Shown here piece by piece: positions 1 through 9,800 of a stretch of DNA of 64,000 bases. The position numbers and the translations under genes were made by a program. Each line of letters opens with the position of its first letter. The stretch's first letter is position 1. The notes under the pieces are model-generated. The model was not told where the DNA came from. It was given only the letters and a program-made list of their open reading frames with translations, and made no database searches. This DNA comes from CAWGMT01 sp963823675 (GTDB lineage: Bacteria > Planctomycetota > Planctomycetia > Isosphaerales > Isosphaeraceae): the NCBI GenBank assembly GCA_963823675.1, contig CAWGMT010000013.1, positions 1,207,441 to 1,271,440 on the forward strand, read 5' to 3'.

Positions 1-2281
1 AGGACGTCGCGCCAGCCGAGGGTGGCGCCGCGGCGCCGGCGGCCGGTGCAGTCGGGACAGTTGCGGACGTGGCGACTAATGGTTTCCCTCCGGTCGTCGT
101 CGGTTGTGCTCCCACGACAGCGGGTGCTGCAGCCGTCGAGGGAATTGGCCCCGGTTCTTTGGCTTTGGCCAACGCCTTGGCAAACGAAGCCGAAAGCTGG
201 TCCCTTGGCTCGGCCTTCGCGATGTTTGCAAATTCGGCTCCAGCCGCGTCGGTGTTGCCCTGAACCAGATATTGGTAGGCCAGCAGGAACCGGTCCGGCG
301 TGGAATTGGGATTGCTCCGCAGCGCCGCTTCCAGGCCTCGGAGTTGATTCGTGTAGGTATCGACGCCGGGATAGAGGCCGACGAGGGTCGTCCAGTTCCA
401 GCACGGCCCAGCCGAGAGCACGGCATAGGCCACGCTGGCGGCCTCGTCGTAGCGCTTCAGGGCAAACAAGCACAGAGCTCGAAACTCATGGACGACCGGG
501 GCATTCGGGGTCTGTTTGATGACCTGGTCGGTCAAATCGAGCGCGCGCTGGTAGTCGCCTGCCTTGAAGGAATCACGGGCGGCCGAAAACACTTGTTCGG
601 TGCTTTCCGCTGCGCTCGGGTCGGGCGGCGCGGCCGTGACGTTGATCGGCTGTGAATAATCGTAGATCACACTCGTGACAGCCGGCTGGGCCGCGACGAC
701 CGTTGTGTAGTACGGGTTCGCATAAGCGCTGCTGAGCCAGGTGCTCGCCATTGAGCCCAGCCCCCAGTCGCCAATGCTGCTCACTCCCCAGGTCGGGAAG
801 TAATCATACACGCCGTAGCCGGTTCCATAGCCGTAGCCGCCATAAACCGGATCGCCATAACCGCCATAACCGTAGCTGCCCAAAGCGGAATAGTAGCTCG
901 AGGCACCGAGCGCAGTGCCGAGGCCAAACGAGGTAAGGGCGCTTACTCCATAGCCGCCCCAGAACGAGCCGAGATTGCTACCCCAGCCCTGGTACCAGCT
1001 TCCGTAATACGGTGACGCCCAGCCGCCACCCCAACCACCGTAGCCGCCACCCCAACCGCCGTAGCCGCCACCCCAACCGCCGTAGCCGCCACCCCAACCG
1101 CCGTAGCCGCCACCCCAGCCGCCGTAGCCGCCACCCCAGCCGCCGCCGTAGTAATTACCGCCGCCGTAGAAATTGTTGCCGCCGCTTATGTTGCCGATAT
1201 TGGTGTTGCCGCCGACGACACCGAGGTTGTCGCCGATCTGTCCGATGTTCCCGGACCCGATATTCCCATTGCCCGATCCCGGTCGGTTACCCCATCCCGG
1301 TCGGTTGCCGATACCACCGATTCCACCGGGGCGATTGTCGATGCCGGGACGGTTGCCGATACCACCGATTCCACCGGGGCGATTGTCGATACCGGGACGG
1401 TTGCCGATACCACCGATTCCACCGGGCCGATTGTCTATGCCCGGACGGTTGCCGATACCACCGATTCCGCCGGGGCGATTGTCAATGCCGGGGCGGTTGC
1501 CGATACCACCGATTCCACCGGGGCGATTGTCAATGCCGGGACGGTTGCCGATACCACCGATTCCGCCGGGGCGATTGTCAATGCCGGGGCGGTTGCCGAT
1601 ACCGCCGATTCCGCCGGGGCGATTGTCAATGCCGGGGCGGTTGCCACCGCCGATGCCACCGCCGGGCCGCCCGATGCCGCCGCCTCCCGCTCCGGGACGA
1701 TTGGCGATGCCGGGACCGTTGCCGCCGCCAATGCCACCGCCGGGCCGCCCGATGCCGCCGCCTCCCGCTCCGGGACGATTGGCGATGCCAGGACCGTTGC
1801 CGCCGCCAATGCCGCCGCCTCCCGGACCGGGGCGATTGCCGCCGCCAGCAATGCCAGGACGGTTGCCGCCGCCTCCCGGACCGGGGCGATTGCCGCCGCC
1901 AGGCAAGCCGCCGGGACGATTCCCTCCGCCCCCGGGGCGATTTGCCATGCCGGGCTGGCCTCCGGGCCGATTGGATCCACCGCCGCCAGGCCGGTTCATT
2001 CCACCGCCGCCAGGGCGATTGCCGCCGCCGCCCATGCCCGGCCGGGCCATGTTGCCGCCGCCGGACGGCCGGTTCATTCCGCCCATCGCTGCACGGTTCG
2101 TCGGCGTGGATGGACGCGCCATGCCGCCGCCACCCGCTCGTGCGCCGCCGCCACCCGCTCGTGCGCCGCCGCCACCTCGTCCGCCGCCGCCGCCTCGCCC
2201 GCGCTGGGCCTGGGCGACATCCGTGTCAACAAGAATAATCAGGGTCGCTGCCAGGGCGATTGTCGATAGATGCCTCAACAT
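1..2281 (-). CDS. Exported Gly/Asn-rich repeat protein with C-terminal TPR region (3' end outside window)
   Basis: The minus frame opens at ATG 2281 with a signal peptide (MLRHLSTIALAATLIILV, then a VAQAQ cleavage-like site). A very long low-complexity middle follows: GGGG-RAG blocks, many copies of a 15-16 residue unit built on NRPGIDNRPGG, then GGGYGGW repeats, then a Tyr/Gly-rich stretch. The C-terminal part, near 30-620, reads as alpha-helical TPR-like sequence (for example FKAGDYQRALDLTDQVIKQ). I checked that the start, the repeats and the TPR part share one frame. The stop lies left of the window. A role at the cell surface or periplasm is inference; no enzymatic domain is visible. It lies 42 bp downstream of the SnoaL-like gene, so the two may be cotranscribed. 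Confidence 0.8.
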   Translation of the reverse strand, partial: MLRHLSTIALAATLIILVDTDVAQAQRGRGGGGGRGGGGARAGGGGARAGGGGMARPSTPTNRAAMGGMNRPSGGGNMARPGMGGGGNRPGGGGMNRPGGGGSNRPGGQPGMANRPGGGGNRPGGLPGGGNRPGPGGGGNRPGIAGGGNRPGPGGGGIGGGNGPGIANRPGAGGGGIGRPGGGIGGGNGPGIANRPGAGGGGIGRPGGGIGGGNRPGIDNRPGGIGGIGNRPGIDNRPGGIGGIGNRPGIDNRPGGIGGIGNRPGIDNRPGGIGGIGNRPGIDNRPGGIGGIGNRPGIDNRPGGIGGIGNRPGIDNRPGGIGGIGNRPGWGNRPGSGNGNIGSGNIGQIGDNLGVVGGNTNIGNISGGNNFYGGGNYYGGGWGGGYGGWGGGYGGWGGGYGGWGGGYGGWGGGYGGWGGGWASPYYGSWYQGWGSNLGSFWGGYGVSALTSFGLGTALGASSYYSALGSYGYGGYGDPVYGGYGYGTGYGVYDYFPTWGVSSIGDWGLGSMASTWLSSAYANPYYTTVVAAQPAVTSVIYDYSQPINVTAAPPDPSAAESTEQVFSAARDSFKAGDYQRALDLTDQVIKQTPNAPVVHEFRALCLFALKRYDEAASVAYAVLSAGPCWNWTTLVGLYPGVDTYTNQLRGLEAALRSNPNSTPDRFLLAYQYLVQGNTDAAGAEFANIAKAEPRDQLSASFAKALAKAKEPGPIPSTAAAPAVVGAQPTTTGGKPLVATSATVPTAPAAGAAAPPSAGATS

Positions 2282-2323
2282 GGGATACCTCGCGGAGTCG
2301 CTAGTTTGGTGTCAGGAGTGGGC

Positions 2324-3373
2324 TCAGTTTCTCGGTGCGCCGGTGCCCGGCTGTGCGGGCGCGGCCGCCGGTCGAGACTGTGCTCCGCCGGGCTGAGGCG
2401 GCTTGCGAACCATAACGACATCCACGATGTCGGGCGCGATCTGCCCGCCGATAATCCGGTCAATCGAGCTGGTCTTGACCGAATCGTTATTGAGGACGGT
2501 GTGGATCTGGGTGGCCGAAGTCGGCCGGCCGTCGCGGAGCACGCCTTGCGCTTTCAAGACCCACTCCTTCTCGCCGGTTCGCGTCCAGAGCGCCTCACCG
2601 TGACCCCCCTCCGCATCGAACACCCACGACTTGATCTGGCCGGTCTGCGGGTCCCAACCGATGAACATGGTGCCGGAAGTTGCCTTCTCGCCCTTGACCT
2701 CGACCTGGTAGGTCCGGATCAGAAAACTCTTGTTGTCGGCCCAGCGCACATTCGAGCTGGCTTTGACGCTCTCGCTCTCGTCAACCCAATCGCCGACCAT
2801 CCATTCGAGGTCCTTGAGGCGGTCGTAGCTTGAAACGTCTTCGGCGGGCGCGGGATATTCCCTGATCTCGGCTACCAGCCACTTACCTTTGCGCCGTAAC
2901 GCCAAGGAGCTGAAGCGGGTGAATTCACTCGCATCGCCCGTGGCGGTCGTGAGCCGAGTCTGACCTTCGACTCGTGCCACGTCGGGGGTGAGGAATCGGA
3001 TTTCCTGCACCTTCGGCTCCAGCTTGAGCCCCGGATTTTCCTCGAAGGACGATGCATACATCTCGGCGATAGCCGCCTTGCCCCGCGTGGTCTCGCCGCC
3101 GGAATCGACGAGATTGGCATCGTCCGTGAAGAGCGCCGCCAGTGCCGGAATATCCGGGGAGTTGTAGGCCTTCGCAAACGCATCGACCAGATCGCGGACC
3201 GGCTTTTCCTCTCCGCTGACAGCCGATGCGGCGGCAACTTGTGCGGTTTCCGGCGCGGCGGCCGCTGGTGCAGCCCGCGGCACGGCCTGACCAAGAACTG
3301 GCCGGACCCAGATCAGAAACGGACTCATCACCAGGAACGCCGTAACCAGGGAGCATCGAATCGCTTGCATCAT
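2324..3373 (-). CDS. Secreted SnoaL/NTF2-like protein (SgcJ/EcaC type)
   Basis: A protein of about 349 residues. The ATG at 3373 gives MMQAIRCSLVTAFLVMSPF, a signal peptide ending near VLGQA; the open frame continues upstream to 3625 but without signal-peptide character, so this start is preferred. After an Ala/Pro-rich linker, residues of about 55-180 resemble SnoaL-like ketosteroid-isomerase-fold proteins (VRDLVDAFAKAYNSPDIPAL, then FTDDANLVDSGGETTRGKAA). The second half (KDLEWMVGDWVDESES) is a DUF1579-like lipocalin-type region. The tail is Pro/Ala/Gly-rich. Function is unknown; related two-domain proteins are common in planctomycetes. It precedes the Gly/Asn-rich protein on the same strand. 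Confidence 0.8.
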   Translation of the reverse strand: MMQAIRCSLVTAFLVMSPFLIWVRPVLGQAVPRAAPAAAAPETAQVAAASAVSGEEKPVRDLVDAFAKAYNSPDIPALAALFTDDANLVDSGGETTRGKAAIAEMYASSFEENPGLKLEPKVQEIRFLTPDVARVEGQTRLTTATGDASEFTRFSSLALRRKGKWLVAEIREYPAPAEDVSSYDRLKDLEWMVGDWVDESESVKASSNVRWADNKSFLIRTYQVEVKGEKATSGTMFIGWDPQTGQIKSWVFDAEGGHGEALWTRTGEKEWVLKAQGVLRDGRPTSATQIHTVLNNDSVKTSSIDRIIGGQIAPDIVDVVMVRKPPQPGGAQSRPAAAPAQPGTGAPRN

Positions 3374-3956
3374 GTTTCTCGCATGAGTTGGCCCAGGAGC
3401 GAAATGAATCATCCCGACAATACGATCACCTTCGGGTCGGAAGCCCAAGATCGCAGGTTGGGAGCTGGAGCGCTGGTATGGGTTCCGATGCAACTGGCCG
3501 GCGCAGACCTCCAGCCACGCACCGAATTCGGAATCTTGAGCCCCGCAGCTTCGGGCCACCCAGCCGGTTGAATCGACGATCCTTGAATTGAGCCGGACGG
3601 CCGACTTGCGTAGGTTGCGCGACAACCACAGATCCTACTGACTTACAGCCGTGGGTTCAAGCAATAAGAAATGCGGCCGCTTGATCGCCTTCGAACCGGC
3701 GAAACCCCCGCGATGGGTCGGGAGGCGGGTTGACATCCCGCATCCGGTCCATAGCATGAATTACAGGTACCGCATCGAATGGCTGCACTTTTTGCTGCTA
3801 GATTCCATGTGCCCAGGGATGGGTGTCGCGGAATGCGTGCATGAACGGATGTTCAGTGACGCGGTCCGGAAGCCCCGCTGGTTCCGGACCATCGAACGAG
3901 CACGGCGAAGCTCTCTTGCCGCCGCGCTTTGGCATAGCAGTGAGGAGACTATACTC
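3374..3956. other. Intergenic stretch without a convincing gene
   Basis: About 580 bp between the divergent SnoaL-like gene and a small plus-strand ORF. Short open frames exist on both strands but show no recognisable domain and no ribosome-binding site. I see no repeat or RNA gene here; promoters for the flanking divergent genes would be expected in it. Confidence 0.5.
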
Positions 3957-4133
3957 ATGGATATCGAGCGTGTGAATGTCATTATCTGTGAAAGCACCTG
4001 CGGTTGTTCCTCGATCCATACGGTGACGGCCCACCATCGGAGTTACCCCGAAATCGCAGTCGAGGCGGGATCGGCGGCCCGTGCGGTCGAACATCTCGAG
4101 CGGCTCCTGGCGCGGCGCTCGACTACGATGTAG
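3957..4133 (+). CDS. Small hypothetical protein (58 aa)
   Basis: An ATG at 3957 sits downstream of a GAGGAG ribosome-binding site (spacing about 10) and encodes a 58-residue protein. The N-terminus holds a compact Cys pair (ESTCGCSSIHTVTAHH) and the C-terminus is an amphipathic helix (ARAVEHLERLLARR). The His and Cys residues could bind a metal, which is inference. The frame is open further upstream to 3651, but the strong ribosome-binding site favours this short form. I do not recognise the family. A fortuitous ORF is possible. Confidence 0.45.
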   Translation: MDIERVNVIICESTCGCSSIHTVTAHHRSYPEIAVEAGSAARAVEHLERLLARRSTTM

Positions 4134-4641
4134 ACTCCTCGCGGCGCGAGGTACTTCAGCAGGCGGTCGCGGATGTTCGTCGCTGCGCTGCGACGCTCCC
4201 CGCGGGCCCGGCCTATTCACCAGGCTGCGCCGGAGAAGCTCAAGGATTCACGTCCGTACGGCCTGACTGAGGTCATTGACTGGCCTGTGCGCATTCGCGC
4301 ATTGGCATTCGCGCGCAGTCAGGCTCTTGGGCGCGAGTGCAGTTCAAGCTGGTCCCAAAGCGCGCCAAGACGAGCGGTGCGGTTCCCAGCGCCAAACTCC
4401 AGAAGCAAAACTCTGACATGACCTGCTCCTTGCATCAGTAAGGAGAGCATGGCTCGATCGTTGGGGATCACGTCGCCTGTGCGACTCACAAACACTCGTA
4501 CGCCCAGAGCTGGGTGCTGTCTGATCGTGGCGGCCGAATTCCCATGAATTTCGAAACGGGCGGCGTTCTCGGTGTCGAACAGTGTACGCAGCCGATACAC
4601 TGGACGATATCAAGACAATCCTCTCATCCGGAGACTTCTAC
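4134..4641. other. Intergenic stretch, no clear gene
   Basis: About 500 bp before the GlsB-like gene. A minus-strand frame (4319-4600, 93 codons) has reasonable composition but no recognisable domain and no clear start signal, so I do not call it. The GlsB promoter probably lies at the right-hand end. Confidence 0.4.
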
Positions 4642-4890
4642 GTGGACATCGTTTGGTTCCTTTTGATCGGCTTGGCGGCTGGCTGGCTGGCGAGTTTCCT
4701 CATCAAGGTCCGTGGTCTTGGCCTGGCCGAAAAACTGATCGTCGGCGTGATCGGGGCGTTGATCGGCGGCTACGTCTTCCGCGTCCTCCCAGTGAACATG
4801 AACGTGTCAGGAACGGCGGGATCGCTGATTACCGCCACCGTGGGGGCCGCGATTCTGTTGTTCCTGCTCAAGTTGATCCGCAGATACTAG
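4642..4890 (+). CDS. GlsB/YeaQ/YmgE family membrane protein
   Basis: A GTG at 4642, 9 nt after GGAGA, gives an 82-residue protein, the usual size for this family; the ATG at 4582 would add an unsupported leader. The sequence has three hydrophobic segments separated by small loops (VWFLLIGLAAGWLASFLIK, then LIVGVIGALIGGYVF, then TATVGAAILLFLLKLIRR), typical of transglycosylase-associated or general-stress membrane proteins. The Gly-rich helices and the basic C-terminus fit the family. The biochemical role of the family is not settled. The glycosidase gene starts 8 bp downstream, so the two are probably cotranscribed. Confidence 0.85.
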   Translation: MDIVWFLLIGLAAGWLASFLIKVRGLGLAEKLIVGVIGALIGGYVFRVLPVNMNVSGTAGSLITATVGAAILLFLLKLIRRY

Positions 4891-4898
4891 GTTTCTCG

Positions 4899-6011
4899 AT
4901 GACGGCCATCCTCCTGGTCTTGGCGTTACTAAGCCCAGCCCCCGGTAAGATGGAGCGGGTTGAGGCCGCGCGCGACGGACGCGGATTCGTCGTGGTCCCT
5001 TCCGGTAAGCCCTTCGTACCCTGGGGCTTGAATTACGGCAACGCGGGCCGGCTGATCGAGGACTTCTGGGAGGCGGATTGGCCAACGATCGCCGGTGACT
5101 TTCGCGAGATGAAGGACCTCGGGGCCAACGTGGTGCGGGCCCACCTTCAGCTCGGCAAGTTCATGGCGGGGCCGGATCGACCCAACCAGCAGGCACTCGA
5201 CCGTCTGAGCCGCCTGGTCGCCGAGGCCGAGGCCAACGGGCTCTATCTCGACCTGACGGGCCTGGCCTGTTACCGCACGTCGGATGTCCCGGCCTGGTAT
5301 GACAAGCTCGATGAACCCGGCCGCTGGGCCGTCCAGGCCCGGTTCTGGGAGGCCGTGGCAAAGCAGTGTGGCGGTAGCCCGGCAATCTTCTGCTACGACC
5401 TGATCAACGAGCCGCTTTCTCCGGGCGACCGCCGCAAGCCGGGCGAGTGGTACTCGGGCAAGCCCTTTGGCGGCTATGACTTTCTCCAGTGGATCTCGCT
5501 CGACCCGGCCGGCCGGCCCCGCGAGGAGATCGCGCGTCAATGGATCAAGACGTTGACGCGGGCGATCCGCCGGCACGATTCCCGCCGTCTGATCACGGTC
5601 GGCCTGCTGCCGTCGACGCCCGAGTGGGGCCATCTCTCGGGGTTCTTGCCCGCCAAGGTTGCCCCGGAGCTTGATTTCATCAGCGTCCACATCTACCCCG
5701 AGAAAGGCAAGGTGGCTCTAGCGCTGACGACGCTCAAGGGATTCGCCGTCGGCAAGCCGGTAGTCATCGAAGAGACCTTTACCTTGAAATGCTCGGGGGC
5801 AGAGCTCGAGGAATTCCTCCGGAGGTCGCGCGGGATCGCCAGCGGCTGGATGGGCCACTACGACGGCCAAACCATCGAGCAGCTCGACAATCTGCGGATA
5901 TCCAAGAAAGTTACGATCTCGCAGTTACTCTGGCTCGAGTGGCTGACCCTGTTCCGAAAGCTGGGCCCGGAGATGAAGGGCGAGAGAGCGCAGGCAGGGA
6001 CTGCCCGGTGA
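4899..6011 (+). CDS. GH5-like glycoside hydrolase (cellulase/mannanase fold)
   Basis: A protein of 370 residues from ATG 4899. It begins with a hydrophobic signal-like segment (MTAILLVLALLSPAPG). A TIM-barrel glycosidase core follows: FVPWGLNYGN near the start, LGANVVRAHLQLGKF on an early strand, FCYDLINEPLSPG with the conserved Asn-Glu-Pro acid/base motif, ISVHIYPEKG, and VIEETFT, whose Glu is a good candidate for the nucleophile. Clan GH-A enzymes use this pair of Glu residues. The substrate (beta-glucan or mannan) cannot be told from sequence. Export is likely. It follows the GlsB-like gene closely. Confidence 0.8.
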   Translation: MTAILLVLALLSPAPGKMERVEAARDGRGFVVVPSGKPFVPWGLNYGNAGRLIEDFWEADWPTIAGDFREMKDLGANVVRAHLQLGKFMAGPDRPNQQALDRLSRLVAEAEANGLYLDLTGLACYRTSDVPAWYDKLDEPGRWAVQARFWEAVAKQCGGSPAIFCYDLINEPLSPGDRRKPGEWYSGKPFGGYDFLQWISLDPAGRPREEIARQWIKTLTRAIRRHDSRRLITVGLLPSTPEWGHLSGFLPAKVAPELDFISVHIYPEKGKVALALTTLKGFAVGKPVVIEETFTLKCSGAELEEFLRRSRGIASGWMGHYDGQTIEQLDNLRISKKVTISQLLWLEWLTLFRKLGPEMKGERAQAGTAR

Positions 6012-6123
6012 CGACTTGGCTATCGCTCACCCGCGTCTGGCTGACTGACAACGCAGCGGCGAAGTGATATCATGAAAAGCCGGTCTTGGAAGTGAATCGT
6101 CCCACTGGCCGGGAGGGATCGTC

Positions 6124-6435
6124 GTGGCCACGATCTCGTATGCCCACATCGAGTTTAATACCGAAGGTGAACCGATCATCGCGGGCACCCGGATCAAGGT
6201 TCGCATGATTGCCCTCGACGTCCTCGCCCACCGGTGGGACGCCGAGGAAATCCAGCGGCATCACCCCGACCTTACGCTGGGCCAGATCCACTCTGCCCTA
6301 GCCTATTACTCCGACCACAAAGAGGCGATGGACCGCGACATCAGGCAGCGGCACGAACGTGTCCAGGCCCTGCGCACAGCTCGGGAAGAGTCACCGGGCC
6401 GGCGGAAGCTGCGGGAACGGGGATTGCTTCCGTGA
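6124..6435 (+). CDS. DUF433 family protein (probable antitoxin)
   Basis: A GTG start at 6124 gives 103 residues. The DUF433 core is clear: GEPIIAGTRIKVRMIALDV, then HRWDAEEIQRHHPDLTLGQ, then HSALAYYSDHKEAMD. DUF433 proteins contain a winged-helix or HTH-like domain and are repeatedly paired with DUF5615 PIN-like proteins. Here the stop codon overlaps the GTG of such a partner by 4 nt, so the two are translationally coupled. The antitoxin role is inferred from the pairing. The C-terminal third is very basic. Confidence 0.82.
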   Translation: MATISYAHIEFNTEGEPIIAGTRIKVRMIALDVLAHRWDAEEIQRHHPDLTLGQIHSALAYYSDHKEAMDRDIRQRHERVQALRTAREESPGRRKLRERGLLP

Positions 6436-6779
6436 GTGTTCCGCTCTACATGGATCATCATGTGGACGCCGCGATCACCGAAGGGCTGCGCCGGCGAGGG
6501 ATCGACATCCTCACGTGTCGAGACGATGGAACAGACACCTGGGACGATCAGCGAATTCTGGAGCGGGCCACCCAACTTGGCCGCGCGCTGTTCAGCCAGG
6601 ACGACGACCTGTTGGCGATCGCCCACCGCCTGCAGCTTGCCGGGTCCAGCTTTGCCGGGCTGATCTACGGACATCAGCTCGACCTCTCAATTGGTCAGGC
6701 GGTTCGCGACTTGGAGCTGATCGCGCAAGTGTACGATCCCGATGATCTCCGTGACCGGGTCGAGTATCTTCCGCTTTGA
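6432..6779 (+). CDS. DUF5615 PIN-like protein (probable toxin)
   Basis: A GTG at 6432 overlaps the upstream stop (GTGA) and gives 115 residues. PIN-like features include an early acidic position after the first strand (LYMDHHVDAAI), GIDILTCRDDGTDTWDDQ, and ALFSQDDDLLAIAHR, whose Asp cluster matches the conserved FTxDxD-type motif of DUF5615. Proteins of this group are predicted ribonucleases. With the preceding DUF433 gene it forms a type II toxin-antitoxin-like module. The native start might instead be the ATG at 6450, but coupling favours the GTG. Confidence 0.8.
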   Translation: MSVPLYMDHHVDAAITEGLRRRGIDILTCRDDGTDTWDDQRILERATQLGRALFSQDDDLLAIAHRLQLAGSSFAGLIYGHQLDLSIGQAVRDLELIAQVYDPDDLRDRVEYLPL

Positions 6780-6866
6780 AGACGATTGCTTTGATTCGGG
6801 TGATCCCTGCGGTCCGTCGTTGGCTGACGGGGTTAGCATAATGTGGGGGCGCTATCCCGGGGCCGG

Positions 6867-9800
6867 CTATTGCTCACCCGCGAAGACCTTTGCCGGCTGC
6901 TCGCCGACTGGCTCGGCCAGGAGCGCCTCCGCCTCACCGCGGAAGCCAGCCAGTTCCTTAGCATGCTGCGGGTCGAGGCTTTTCTGCTCCCGCAGCCAGC
7001 GCAGGGCGCGGCCAAAGCAGCCGCGGGCTGCTTCGCGATGCCCGAGCCGGTGGTGCGCCATGGACAGGAAGAACAGGTCGAATGCCGCCAATTGGCCCTT
7101 GCCGGCCGCGAGGCTCTTCTCGAGCGCTTCGATCGACTCGGCAAAGTTGCCGGCGCGATAGAGGGCGACGCCGAGCGTATTGAGCGACAACTGGTTCCCC
7201 GGGGCCAATTCCACGGCGCGGCGTGCATGTTCGACGGCCTCGGTTGGGTTGCGAAACGGCTCGGGAGCGGTAGCCAGCATCCAGGCCAGATTGTTGTGAG
7301 TCAGAGAAATGCCTGGGGCCAAGAGAGCCGCTTGGCGGAGTGCAGCAACGGCTTCGGCGAACTTGCCGGCCGCTTCGAGCCGATGCGCTTGCTGAATGAG
7401 CGATTCGAGCTCAGCCTTGACTTGCTCTAGCTGGAGCAGTGTCTGCACCTTGGCCCCCAGTGATCCCAGGTCTTCCACAACGTGCAGCGGAGAGGCTGGT
7501 GTGTCCTGCGTGGCTGAATCCGTTTCTGGATAGGCCGGCGCCTCCCAGTCGAGGCCCATCTCGGCGAGTTTGCGCCGGATGGCCCGCAGGTCCCAGACGT
7601 GCACGGCCGGCCCATCGTTGGTCGTGAGCACAAGCCGCGTGCCATCGGGGCTGAAGGCCGCCCCCCAGACTCCGCACTGGTCAGGGCTTTCGAGCCGCGC
7701 CAGCGTCCGGCCCGTCTCAGCTTCGACGAGACATTGGATTTTGTCTGCATCCGTGACGACCACGAGCTGGCCGTCGGGGGAAAAGCAATGACCGGCTCTG
7801 CCACCTTTCGGTGCCTCGCGCCAGGTACCGACCTCCCAGCGCCGGCCGCTCGGGCCCATCAGCCAGTTCCCATCGGTGCTGAAGACAGCATCTCCCGGCT
7901 CCAAGATGGAAAAATTGAGCACCTCTTTGCCGTCCTGGACGCACCACACGCGGGTGTCGCCACCGCCATGACGGTTCGTCGCCAGCCAGCGACCGTCGGG
8001 GCTCAGGGAGACGCCACGGCAGTCATCGAGCGGCCCGACCTGGAACGAGCGCCTCCGGAGTAAGGACGTGTGCTCGTGAGCGGTCAGCCAGCGCCACGAT
8101 TCTGCCCGACCGGTCCTCGTCGAGGCCGCAGTCGCTCGGCGGCAGCGGGAGCCGGATCGGCGGACCGATCCGCAGCTCATTGCGATCTATGTCGAGCCGA
8201 ACCGGCCACCGCCAGACGCCGAGGTCCCCGCTGCTCAGAAGGTCGCCCGACGGCTCGAACATGGTTGTGGCGTATCCGATCGGCAGAAACGCGAGCTCCG
8301 TCCAACGGACAAGGTCCCAGAGCACGATTCCGCCAGAAGTGCCCACGGCCAGCAGCCGGCCGCCAGCCTGGATCGAGGGCCGCCCATAGTTCAGCGACGG
8401 GCTCGCGGCGTGGACGAAGCTGCGGAATTCGAGTGCGGGATCGAGCTGGTAGGTGGCCAGTTTGCCGGGAAGCGAAACGGCGATTCGCCCATCCGCGCTG
8501 AATTCCGGAGGCGTACGACCGTTCAGGTTCAGCCAGGAGTGGCCCATGACCGGGTCCCAGAGCCGCAGGCGAGCATCGAAGTCGTTGCTGGCCACGACCG
8601 CGCCTGAGGGGTCGAAGGCAGCCCTCAGTCCATCGTTGGAATGCCCCGCGAGGACCGTTTTCCTGGCCCCTGTTGCGGTATCCCAAAGGTAGATCTTGTA
8701 ATCAACGCACGGTGTGGCAAGCGTGCCGCCGTCGGGGCTCCAGGCCACCGACTCCGGTCGTGTGGGCAAAGGGATCGACCGGACGATCTTGCCGGTCTCG
8801 GTCTCGAGTATCAGGCAGTTCCATGTTTTCTCCTGGTGGATGAGCGCAACCTGGGCTCCGTCTTTCCGAAAGGCCACGCATCCCGACAGCCAGCGCCATT
8901 TGGGTCGGCCGGTCGCCAAGTCGTGGACGACGACGTCGCGATCCCTTGCGAGGGCGATCCGCCGGCTGTCTGGGCTAAACGTCGCAGTTCCTACCCCAGC
9001 CTTTTCGTCCAGGGCGACGCGGTCACGGTCGATGTCCCAGACTGTCAGGGCGTTTCCCGGCTGGTGTGTGGTCGCGAGGTAGCGGCCGTCTGGGCTGAAA
9101 CCGAAGACCCAGATGTCGCCATCTCCCCGGGGCACGTGGAAGCGGGCGATCTCGTTGTCGTCAGTGACTCGTCGGACCGAAATCGTGCCGTCACGGAACC
9201 GGAGCGCGTAGCGCGTCATCGTGAGATCGAAGCTAACCGGATTGACGCTCACTGGCAGTTGAAGAACTCGACCCGTAGGCTCCAAGTCCGGCAGGGCCAT
9301 GCAGGCGATTGCCTGATCCCGCAAGGTCTCGAATCGCTCGGGAGGCAGCTTGAGCGCTCGACCGATCGCGGCCGCTTGATTCAGGGCCTTCAGGCTCTCG
9401 AACCGCTGTCCCATCCGCCGGCTGAACCGCGTGGCGCGCGCCTGCGACGTGCGCGACTCGAATAACTGCTCGCGGCCCTCCGCCTCGGCCTTCTGAATCG
9501 CGTCGCGCTGTGCGACGATCAGATGGAGCCGGTTACGATCTGTCAACCAGGCGAACGTCGAAACGACGGCGAGGATGGTCGTCAGCGCCGCCGCGGTGAT
9601 ATTGGCACCGGCCAGCCACGGATTTCGCTGGCACCACCGCCAGAATTGCTGGTAGAACGGGATCGGGCGCGAGGTGATCGGCCGGTTCTCGAGAAAGAGC
9701 CGGAGATCCTTGGCCATCTTTTCGGCGGTGGCGAACCGGTCCTCCGGGTCCTTGGCCAGCGCCTTGAGAACGATCGTCTCCAAATCGCGGGGAATGTGGC

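Noticed and set aside
1173..2396. Long plus-strand Pro-rich ORF (about 400 codons)
   Set aside because: It is the complement of the Gly/Asn-rich minus-strand gene, which has a signal peptide and a TPR end; the plus reading is an artefact of the repeat.
4319..4600. Minus-strand 93-codon ORF upstream of GlsB
   Set aside because: Plausible composition but no domain, no start signal and overlap with the expected promoter region.
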